Assembly (NCBI RefSeq): GCF_032854445.1
Contig: NC_088306.1
Coordinates: 24,835,764-24,899,763, forward strand
Source: Liolophura sinensis
Lineage: Eukaryota > Mollusca > Polyplacophora > Chitonida > Chitonidae
Reading direction: 5' to 3'
DNA: 64,000 bases
In this document: positions 47,501 to 59,500 of the stretch, piece after piece
Numbering within the stretch: the stretch's first letter is position 1
Layout: each line of letters starts with the position of its first letter
Program-made: the position numbers and the translations under genes
Notes under the pieces: model-generated
The model's input: the letters and a program-made list of their open reading frames with translations, nothing else
Told to the model about the DNA's origin: nothing
The model's database searches: none

Positions 47501-50500
47501 CATGCAGCTTGGCTGTTAAACTGCACCCCACACCCCTTTCTACCTAACAAAGAAGCACCCACCTTGCGCATGTTGGGCTACAACACACGATAACTTGCCC
47601 TCCATCACCACAAATGCTGCAATATACCTATTTTTCAGACAAAAAAAAAGACATGTAGATTACCCCATTTTTATTTAAGTTTCATGACTGTTTAAATTAA
47701 TCCTTACTAAAGAATTTCCTCTTTATGCACAAATGTAAGCGACCACACATCAAAACTAGGCATTCAGAGAATCCCACCAGCTGGACTGCTATAGCAGTCC
47801 ACTAGACAATGGAATCAGAATAAAGATAAAAGTTGTTAAGTGTTGTGGTGGGCAGTTTGTGCACAAAGTTGAGGCAGTTTTTTTTTGGTATGCAAATTGT
47901 GAACTGCATGCGGCAATCCGAGAACCATTCCAATGCTGCGAATGGCTGAGCAAATGTTGAGCTACGGTAGTAAAAAAACTTCATCGTGGGGTGTTCGAAT
48001 GCCAACTCTGTGGAGTGGTCTTTGAAATGCAAAACGCTTCCCATGACTGGCTATAGGTGTACTATGGGTGGCCACTGCAACCCTGTGATTGGTTGAGCAA
48101 ATACTCAGCTGACAACAGACACTGTCTGGGTGGATGGTTTAAAAATTCCGTCACAGTATAGGAAGGCACATGCATCAACTTGTGTCACAGGCTCCTAGTA
48201 CTAATACAGATGTGGAAAACTTTCTACAAATACTGTGTATACAAGATACATGTAAACTGGTATACACCAAGCTAAATCTGACACTCTACAAATCTGGTAA
48301 AGTAGCTAGAGAAAAAAAAAGCTTATCTAGATAAGTGATCGCGTAAGACAATGTAGCCCTACAAAAAAGGCTTGTAGAAAATCACAGAATAGAAGTCAAT
48401 CTGAATGTGTGTCCACAAGACAGGAAAATGGTGACAAATCTGTTAAAATCGCCAGAGGAACCCACTACCCTTCTTGTTCACGTATATGTTGGTTGGCTTA
48501 TATGTCGGAACGGTGGATCAGACAAGGTGATGTGCCGATGTAGGATCTAATCTCTACGAATGGCCGGCCGGATATGTAGGCATAACTGGCATAGGTTGCT
48601 GGCAGACCTTCCCACGTATGGCCAAAGAGGAAGTCAGCATGAGCTGGACTTGAACTCACAGCGACTGCATTGGTGAGAGACTCCTGGGTCATTACGCTGC
48701 TCTAGCGCGCTAACCAACTGAGCCACGGAGGCCCCCGTGCAGCACTTTTTAAATGTATTACTGTACTGCTTTAAATGAGACGCTAACATATGCTGAGAGC
48801 TCACAGTCACGTGTCTGTAACTGAGTGAGTGAGTGAGTGAGTGCTTGGGGTTTAACGTCATGCTCAACAATCTTTCCGTCATGTGACGACGAAGGAATCC
48901 TTAGTGTGTATGTCATGTACTTCCTTGTTGCAGGACGGATTTCCACCGCTCTTGTATCCAGTGCTGCTTCACTGAGATGACTTACTAAAGGCAAGTAAGC
49001 CGCCTCGCCCAAACCATTATACTGATACTGAACGCCAAGCGAGAAAGTAACAACTTCCTCTTTTAAAGTCTTAGGTGTGACTCGACCCAGGATTGATCCT
49101 GGATCTACAGCTCCCAAAGCTGACACTCTGTCTGTAACTGACAGCATAAAGCATTCATTGTCACATTGACCACTTATATACCTATTTCCAGTGACCTGCC
49201 CCTGAAAAAGCACATCTCTTACTGTTTGGGCGGGAATAATGCTTGATTGGCAACTCAGTCAGAATATATCAGGAAATTTTCTCACATGTTGGCGTGTACT
49301 GGGTTTGGGGAGCCAATGTGAGCTATGCTGCAATGTTATCATGTATTCAGATACAACAGATATGAATAGATAGAGGTGAGCTGGATCCTTGGACAGAGTT
49401 TTGTTTGTTCACTTTGTGTGACAAAAACAGGGTGCACATGTAGGCCTATTCACTTGTGCACGTATGGAAAGAATCACCTTTTTGAGTCTCACTGTTAGCT
49501 ACTGAAGAGGACCAGACTGGGCTGATGAGACAGAATGTCTGGCTTGCCCTAAATGAGGAGGGAGCAGTCCAGCTCATCAGATGTACAACACAGCTGTTCT
49601 AAAACCTACAGCTGTCCGTTCTGACTTTGAGCTCTTCCCTAGGCATGTGCATAAAAACTGTAGCCCTACATGAAACTTTTCTTCCTTAAAAAAATCGTAA
49701 ATCTGGCAAAGTCCATAAATCTCAAAACCAATAATGTCAGAAACCCTGTATACAAGAAATTGTTGCCCTGCATGGAGGCTTAATTTCTAGAGAACATGTT
49801 TACTATAGAAAACAAACTGAGGTTTTATGTAACTGGTAAATTGAAAGTCTATCAATTAAAATCATTAAAAAATATTCACAAAGCCTATAAAACTAAAACC
49901 AAAAAATCAGTTCAACCTTCCACCTTCCAGTAGGCCCTTTGCAGATGTACACAGGCGAAAAGAGATTTACAAAAAAAAAAAAAAAAAACACAAACAAAAC
50001 ATAACTTTTGCTGTAAGTTGCAGGGTCCACATGTTATTGCCATTAAGCAGGAGTTACAAAAAAAATGTATGATAGCCCAGTACAAAGCAGTTAAAAAAAA
50101 AAAAAGCTTAACCTTCCATCCGAGCATGCGAATTTATAAACCATACCTTAGACTAGAGAGCTGAACAAAAAACCACATCAGTCAATGATTGAGAGCCCAT
50201 TATACATATACAGGAGATAAAAGAAAAAGCTTAACCTTCACCCTGTCGTCGTACTATCTCCTTCATTCTGAACGCCATGTGAGGAACTAACAACTTTCTC
50301 TTTCATGGTCTTAGGTGTGAACCGATCCAGGATTGACCTTGGATCTACTGCCTCCCAAGGCGGACAATCTACCAACTGTGCTATCAGGGCCAGTCCCTAT
50401 TTTTTGAGAAATGTGCCTTATTTTGCCTCACGGGCTTATGCAGCACAGACAGAAAGATAGAACACAATTCATAACTAAGGTAATACCCTTTAGCCAATGG

Positions 50501-53500
50501 TGTAAAGAAAATATTTTGGAAACCTTAAAACATGCGCCCTTTGGGATCCATTCTCTACAGGTCTGTCCATGTAGGTAAATATGTGTATTAAGTTTTCATG
50601 AAATGGTTTTCAGTGCTAAATCCACTTCTTGTCAAGTGTCCAGTAACTGGACGCTGCCCTTCCCCAAACTGCTCTGTGCACAAGGACAAACAAAACAAGA
50701 AGAATATATACATGTATATGATCCAGCCCAGTCAAAATGAATAATGAATGTGAATACCTCTGGATCCCGTCTACAAGTCATCATTTACACAGGTAATCAC
50801 AGATCAGTTTTCTCTCACCTGAATACCATCCTCTCCTACAGAAAACAATGTCTCCACCAGCGCATCCTGGTAACAGAAGAAGAATTAAACATCTTACTTT
50901 AACAGAACAACTAAAGCATACCACAGATACCTACACAAATATACATGAGAGACATTTTAATACAATTTACAAGTAAACGCACATAAATAAGGCACTGGAC
51001 GGCATGTATATTTACATGCTAAATTGTTCTCATATACATGGCATATAAGTATGTATCAAAGTAGACAGACTTCTATGTATTTGTCATCTGGCTTTTATCA
51101 TATACTAGAAGTTTTCACTTATATATATATTTATATACATTAGTTAGGTCTAAGGTTGGATGAATCCATAATAAGAAACCCGGCGACACTTCGTCAAGAC
51201 TTGAAGTCATATTTGGTCCTTGGCGACAGTCAGGTTTATGGGAAGTGCTAGAAAACATCAATATAAATTGGTATCACAGAACAAATTTCAGTACACTAAT
51301 TCTTCAGCCTATTTGCATATGAAAGTGGAAGTTTCAGCGCAACTTATGCACACTTATAATTCGATTTTGAAGACAAAATTACATTGGTTGGATTGGCGAT
51401 TTTCAGGGCCTCATACAAAGTAAAATGTTATCAACCCACACAGAATAATGCCTTCAGAAAATTCTTGCAAACACGTTAAAAAAGAATTACAGTATAACTA
51501 CATTATTTATATTTGGGATTTTCACTTTCTGGGTAAAGCAGCAACTTTTTGCTGTTGACACCGCTGGAGGTTTTGAACCGACAACTTCAGCAAAGAACTA
51601 CATTTCTCCCTCAATTTTTGAGAAATATAAAGATATGTTTTACAGATATAAAGAACCATGTGAAAAAAAGAAACTAAATATTCCTGCTACAATTTCATGT
51701 ATATTGGTCAAAAAGAGCAGATCAGGTGTCCCAAAAATTGGAAGAATTAGGGTACGCCAACGTCTAGACCATTCGGCCAACAGGCCTCCACCTAAAACAG
51801 GAGGTTGTCGATGGGTAGAATAAAGAAAATACCAACTGGTATGCTAAATCTAAGCTTTCAATATGCTTCACCTTACAGTTCATGCATAGTCCACCTTTAA
51901 AAGCTGGGTGTTGAATGTCCACATCGGCCGTTTCATCAAAACACACCATACAAACATCTACAAAAAAATAATCATAAATGTATCAAATATAGCTGTCGGG
52001 GACTGCAATTCCAGGGATCTACTGTGTAAAGCTATAATGAGTACGAGAAAAAAAAAAAAAGTGTCCTGGATTTGAACTCAAGACTGCCAGTTGTGACTTA
52101 CAATGGGACTAGTACTATAGACCAACATAGAGATTATGTGGCTTTGATCTTCTGCTCATTTATTTATTGATTTATTTGATTGGTGTTTTACGCTTTACTC
52201 AAGAATATTTCTATTTGGACAGGAATAATTCTTTGAAATTCATAATCCTGAAGTCAAGGTGATCTAAGAAATATTACTGTTCAATGAAACTGTGGTTACA
52301 AAATTATGGTTAAGAATTGATCGTGTAAAGTTTAAGGGGTTTATCCCCGCCCCCCCAGGAGGTCTGTTCAATCCCCTGCTGGAAGTCTGATCCCCTGGTG
52401 ATCTGATCCACTAAAAACATTTATCTATTTGACTGAAATTTAATGCCCAAGAATGTTTTGTGATTAGTAATGTCAAGTTGAAAATCCATCTTCATCATTT
52501 GGTCCAATCTTGTTATGATTTTCCTGTACTTCAAAGCTTTCCAGTCATGTCAACATGACTTCAGCTGGAAAAATTGCTGGGGCTATTCACATTTTCCATA
52601 CATAAGATGATTTATCAAGTTTTATTTAAGAGTAAACCACTCCGTCGTTGACAACTTTATTCTGCCCGTAAAACAACAATTTAAACTTGCGTGGCCTTAC
52701 ATGTAAGACAATTAATTGGACAACTGTATTAATTAGCTCGTAGAGTCTGCCTCCATAAATTCTGTTCACTACCACAATCATAATACACAATGATTTGTAC
52801 AAGTTCAGAACCACAAAACCTTTTTCTGTTTTCTCACCTTCAAGGCGTACTGCTCCACTTCTAACCAATGCCAACTGATCTCCTGTGACAGAACAAATAA
52901 TTAAAATATATGTGTTCCATTGGCGTTAAATCTCTTTGACTGTTGTTGTATGTGGAACTTCAGAATAGTTCACCTCTACGACGACGGACAACATTATGCT
53001 GGGAGGTTATGGGGCAGAGCCCGGGGTAAATCCACGACCATCCGCAGGTTGCTGGCAAACTCACTGGTGTCAAATGCCAAACTAGAGACTGTGTCAAGAA
53101 TACGGAAACCCACGACCATCCGCAGGTTGCTGCCACACTCACCGGTGTTAAATGTCAAACTAGAGACTGTGTCAAGAATACGGAAACCCACGACCATCCG
53201 CAGGTTGCTGCCACACTCACCGGTGTTAAATGTCAAACTAGAGACTGTGTCAAGAATACGGAAACCCACGACCATCCGCAGGTTGTTGCCACACTCACCG
53301 GTGTTAAATGTCAAACTAGAGACTGTGTCAAGAATACGGAAACCCACGACCATCCACAGGTTGCTGCCACACTCACCGGTGTTAAATGTCAAACTAGAGA
53401 CTGTGTCAAGAATACGAAAACCCACGACCATCCGCAGGTTGCTGCCACACTCACCGGTGTTAAATGTCAAACTAGAGACTGTGTCAAGAATACAAAAACC

Positions 53501-56500
53501 CACGACCATCCGCATGTTGTTGCCACACTCACCGGTGTTAAATGTCAAACTAGAGACTGTGTCAAGAATACGGAAACCCACGACCATCCGCAGGTTGCTG
53601 CCACACTCACTGGTGTTAAATGCCAAACTAGAGACTGTGTCATGAATATGATCGTCTGGGTTTATGGATGGAGGGAACTGGACAGCTGTCATTCTCTTTT
53701 AGAAATCTGATTATTTAACTACTGATATTAAAACTGCTTATACTGAGCACGGGACATGTTTATGAAAAAAGCACCTACATGTACTAGCAACCAAAATTCC
53801 AGTCGAAATTTGTTGGTCTTGTCCTTTTGGTTGGGTGCATATAAAAGCAATATTCAGTTATTTTTCTGACTAGTGTTGCATATACCCTGCTCAATACTAA
53901 ACAATAACTTTAGCGAAAGTGGGGTTCGAACAAAGAGTTCTTAGAGCAATAAGTACATGAATATTGTCAAGAATCATCTACTTTTAATGATTTACCCGTC
54001 TCATTCTGGTTTGAGGTCTTTCCGTGATCTCCATGGTCCTCAATCCTCTTTGCCAGATACTTGAAAACGATCTGAGGAATGCTTCCAGCTTAAAATAATG
54101 AAGTTCATTTGCCGTATTTCATGTGAAGTTGGACAACTTTATAGTGGCACATTTTGCTTCACTCTTTTTGATTTATCCATGTTTAGACCAATTAAAAGGT
54201 TTTTTTTTTGTGAAGTTTCACAAATTTTGCATCAGATATACCCAAGTGCATTAATAGTATACTTCAAGGCCTCTATGTGCTACTGAATGTCCAGTTTTAC
54301 ATTCTGCATACCAAACTTTAGGTCAAACGCAGTAATTTAGAGAGAATATTTTCCCTGTATATATTTATTCATTATTTATTTGATTGGTGTCTTACTCAGG
54401 AATATTTTACTTATACGACGGCAGCAGGTATTATAGTGGGAGGAAACCGGGCACAGCCTAGGGGAAACCCATGACCATCCACAGGTTGCTGTCAGACCTT
54501 CCCATGTACGGCTGGAGAGGAAGCCAGCATGAGCTGGACTTGAACTCACAGTAATTGCATTGGTGAGAGGCTTCTGGATCATTACGCTGCACTAGCGCGC
54601 TAACCAACTGAGCCACCGAGGCCTCAAACAGTTCTAAAGGGCATATAAAAGGATAAGCAGCAATGGTTTAAATGATGTATTACTGTAAATGAGACGCTAA
54701 CATTTCCCGAGAGCTCACAGTAACGTGTCTGTAACTGACATGCGTGCCAGTGTGCTAACCAACTGAGCCACAGAGGCCCCGCCCTGTATTCAGGAGACTA
54801 TTATGGTGGTTTGTGGGAAATGCAGAGTGCCTGGACTAAACAATAGCCCTTTGGCCCGCTATATTGATATATTTTTCCATGCGGACCTACTAGAATTTAA
54901 TTCCCTTGGTGTAGAATCCCCAACAAATCCTGACAAGGCCCAGTGTAAGAACTTGTTCCCCTCTCGCTGCTCAGGCAGATCCACATCACACCGATCAGTA
55001 CAAATCTGAATATATATATATACAATATATATATGACAAAATCACTGACAATCCGCTGAATTTATTTATTTGATTGGTGTTTTACGCCGTACTCAAGAAT
55101 ATTTCAGTTATATGATGGCAGCCAGCATTATAGTGTGAGGAAAACGGGCAGAGCCTGAGGGGAAACCCACGACCATCCGCAGGTTGCTGAGGGACCTTCC
55201 CGCGTACAGCTGGAGAGGAAGACAGAATGAAACCTGACTTGACTTGAACTCACAGCGACTGCATTGGTAGGAGGCTCCTGGGTCATTATACTGTGCTAGT
55301 GTGCCAAACAACTGAGCCACGGAGGCCCCTCTCAGTGAATTAAGCAGGGCACTTTGACATGATGTGTCAATATCCATTGGGAACAGCTGTTCTGTGCAGC
55401 TGACTTCCGCTTATATAATCTACAAACTGTAAAAGTTTACAAAGTAACAGAAAAATGTGGTACAATAGTGATCATGTATTTACATGGATAATGAGTTTCA
55501 CCTCAAAAATTTTTAATTTGATCATGGGCCAATACCCTTAAATCCAGAGCCTCAGTTCCAACTTACATGTTCTGTCGGTATGTATCATGCTGCCTCACTG
55601 AAACAGTCTCCCAAAGAGAATGGACAGGACACCCTTCCTAGTGCTCATTGTGTACACCGACACCAGAACATGAGTACATATCTCATACTGAATGCCAAGC
55701 CAGAGAAGCACAAGCAATGTCAATTTTTAAAGAGACTACACAGTAATATCACCTAAACTAACTTCGCTTGGATTCCAGGACTTACCTGATCATATAAGGG
55801 TATCAATTTAGTCATCCAGCCACTAACAAGACCCTTAACTAGTGTGTATTTTATACCTTAATAGCTTCCAAAACACCATTTTGGTACATTTTTCCTTCCC
55901 TCTTCTGTTGGTACCGCTTTAGAAAATTCTCAACAAATGGTGATGTTTGAGATGAAGCAATCTGTGCAAATAATATAAAAAAAATACATGCAGTGCATTT
56001 TTCTTCATTGATTAATTTGATTGGTGTTTTATAACACTCAAGACTTTTCACTTTAATATATGGAAAGAGGGGCAAAGTTTGTGAAAAGATAAGTGCCCTA
56101 CTTAAAACTACAGCTGAAGTTGTAAGAGGTGCATTTAAAAAGGTAGCCTTTTTTTTTTCTTTGATTCGTATTTTTAGGTTTATACTGAAGTCCCATAATT
56201 TAAAAGAAATTGATCAGGTGAAGATTACTGGAACTCAATAATTGGACAAAACAAAATACCCTGCCTTTGTCAAGTAAACTACTGTATAGCTCGAAGGGTT
56301 TCCTTCCCTGCCTGTACTGGGATTTGAACTCAGATGACACATCCATGCTCAGCACTGACTACAAACTGAGTTAGTGAGAAATTTCCAGTAGCTACTGCTA
56401 TCATAAGTGCTGGGCCATCTTTTAAAATTGTTTGTTAGGTGTAGCTTGACTGTGGTCATGGAGCCTTCATTTAACTCTGACCAAAAATATAGGAATTTCA

Positions 56501-59500
56501 AATTTAAACAAATTACCATAAGGAACAAGACAAAAAATCTCAGTACAGAAAAAGTTGGACTCTCTGTCACAGGGTCGCTCATTAAGGTTTACGCCCAACT
56601 TACAAAACATGTTGTAAATCACTGCCTGGAGGGCTGCCTTTATTCCGTAACAATCAGTCCTTTGTGTAACATGTATGGTCTCCATTCTACATATAATACT
56701 GTATTTCACCTAAAATTTGGCATTTTGCAAGCAAAACATTTTGATTGATTCTGATAAATTCATACACTTTATAGGCCACTGGATGAGTTTTCTTCCTGAA
56801 GTTTGATTAATGTACGCCTAAGCAATGGCAACAAAAGTGTCATTTTTGGGAATTTGTACAAGCTTCAGGTGAAATACACTGAACTGCATTTACAGGGTAT
56901 TAAGGTACATGTACAAAGGCTTTTCTACCAATGCTAACTACCTTAGATATTTTATGGTCTCCGAACCAGAAAACCCAGCATTTCTCAGCAGCAGTAGGTT
57001 CTAATCCAAACTGAGTTCCATCAATCACGACCCCTGGCCAGACTGGACTATTGCGACTTAACCTACCCCAAACAAGACAGCCCAAGTCAACAGCAGTCTG
57101 AAAAAAAAACAACAAACAAACAAACATCGCATTTCAGACATTTATATTTACTGCTTTTTTTTGGTTAATCATATTATTTCTTTGATTAGCAAAAAAAAAC
57201 ATGCATTCCATTTCAGATAATTAAATGTAATTTTAGATGATAATTTTATTTCCTTGACTAGCATAAAAAACAAACATCGCATTTCAGACATTTATAACTA
57301 CAGCATTTTTTAGTTAATCATTTTATTTCTTTGACTAGCGAAAAAACATGCATCCCTTTTCAGATATTTATAATTAAATGTATTTTTAGTTGATAATTTT
57401 ATTTCTTTGACAAACATTCTGGAATCATGGCGACTATTCCAGCAGGAAACCACAATGACAGAGACTTTACAAGGAAACCAGGGTTGAATAATGAAGAGCA
57501 AACCAAGCAGGACAAGACCAGAGGAAACCTCACTGGCACAAGATGGAGGAAACCCTGCTGTTACAGACAGGGCCAAAACTTACAAGTGCTTTCAGGAAAC
57601 ACTTATATACCTATACAACGGTGGCCAGAATCACTGTGGGAGGAAAATGGGAAGAGCTTGACAGGGACACTCACGACCATCCACTGGTTGCTGAAAGACC
57701 TTCCCAAATACAACTGAAAAAAGAACACTTGGGAGAAAACTCTGCAGGTGAAGGTGTCACACACAGGAATAAACCTTGCAGGCATAATCTCAACGAAAAT
57801 ACCTATATAAAAAAAAAGAAACCCAAGAGAAACCAAAACTGGCATACAAAGGTGGAAACCATGTGAAAGTTGCGAAAGAGGGTATCTTCCAACAGTACCA
57901 TCCTGTACATCTGATGGGCAGACATCTTGATGAGGTAATGCCTCTGGGATAAATCGCTGATGGAAAACACTGAGGTTCTGTGCTAGCTCTGGACATTTTT
58001 TTCTTTCCTTTTTCCCATGTGGCAAAAATGGCCAAAATTTTTTTAGCCATTTTGACAATAATACTGTCATAACAAAGTTCATGATTTGAAACTTAAAGCA
58101 AAGCAGTGAATCAACCAAAAAGTATGTGTGGTCGGTGTGAGTTCCTACACCTCAGACTGGCTTCCTCTGCGGAGGTTTGTCTGCAGATGGCCGCAGATTT
58201 CCCCCAGATTGAGTACAGCGTGAAAAATCAGTCAAATAAATAATAAAATGTGAAGTTACTGTTCACAGCCTGTCTTCCCTATCCTCTCAGAAGAGCTTTA
58301 AGGCTACATAAGCTTTTCCCGCTCGGCGACCATGCATGGTTTCACAGTTGTAAAGGGGAACAACTCAAGACACACGCATATACATGTACATGTATGCAAA
58401 TCCACAAATAAAATCAGAGTCCTGACATACATGTAAGTTTGAATAAAAACGAAAATGTCTGAAACCAAACAAGATGATACTGCTTCGCCAAGGTGGTGGC
58501 GTTAACGAAACATAATTTCGCCAAACTGAAATAAAGTTCACAAAATACACAAAAGGAGATCGGTAGTGCTAGTACAGAGGTTGCAAGAATTCAGCTCTGT
58601 CTTTGTGGCTTCCTTCTGAGGGAAGCTACCTCAGGGAATGTCTGTGATTTCATTCTGTTCCCTCCAACCCATGAACTATTGTCAGAAAAGTTCTGGAGTT
58701 TAAATGCCCATCAAATGAAGGAATAAGATAATATGTCTGGCAAAGTATAATTCATTCTCACTTTTCTATAATTTGAATGTAATTAAAATTTTTACCTCTT
58801 GATTTTCCATAACTCCCTTCTTCTGTGATTTTGATATTTCCATTGCAGGTTGTAGTGACTCCATTGCATTTGACCTACTGGGTCTTTGGTCTATCCTATC
58901 ATCCACTGATGGAATGCCAAACTGACCAGTTTTCTTCCGTCTTTGTTGCAAACGATCTTTGCAGCCATTACTTCCTCTCTGAAAGAAAGAGACACATATT
59001 AAATGTTACGTTATAAGTAAATGGTTAACACTTGGGTTTAACGTTGTACTGACAAATTTTCAGTCACTTGACAACAAGGAGTCATTAGACGTGTGTACAT
59101 GTATACATTGTGTCTTCTTGTAGAGGGCGAGTCCATGCTGCCATCACTGCAGCATCGTGCCAAAGACACCAGACATGACACCCTACCCAGTCACATTATA
59201 TCGACACCGGGTCAACCAGTCCTGTTTCCTCGCTGTAAGCTCTCAGTGCTGAGCGCCAAGCAAGGCAGCAGCAGCAAGCACCATTTTTATAGCCTTTGGT
59301 ATGACCTGACCCAGATTTGATCCCGATGTCTCCCAACTTTCAGGCCAACACTCTAACCATTAGGCCACTTAAGCGGCACAAAGTTCACTGGTAGGTTAGT
59401 ACCAACTTTTCTATTGTTTATTCCAATACCTGATTACCGCCTGCTGTGTCACACCTTACCTGACCATAAAACAAGAAGCATATCAACCATTGACGGGAAA

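Noticed and set aside
48758-49213. 151-codon open frame on the minus strand
   Set aside because: It coincides with the SINE family C copy and its (GAGT)n end.
52920-53692. Long open frames on both strands (241 and 232 codons)
   Set aside because: Created by the 78-bp minisatellite, whose period is a multiple of three.
58011-58020. GC-poor stretch 57100-57420 with repeated a-runs as a scaffold or origin element
   Set aside because: It is a short imperfect duplication of an AT-rich block; nothing supports a function.
57790-58118. Possible DNMT3-like exon (PELAQNLSVFHQRFIPEALP..)
   Set aside because: The region before the only ag acceptor is purine-rich on the coding strand and no matching donor keeps phase 0 between exons 3 and 4; exons 3 and 4 already join cleanly.
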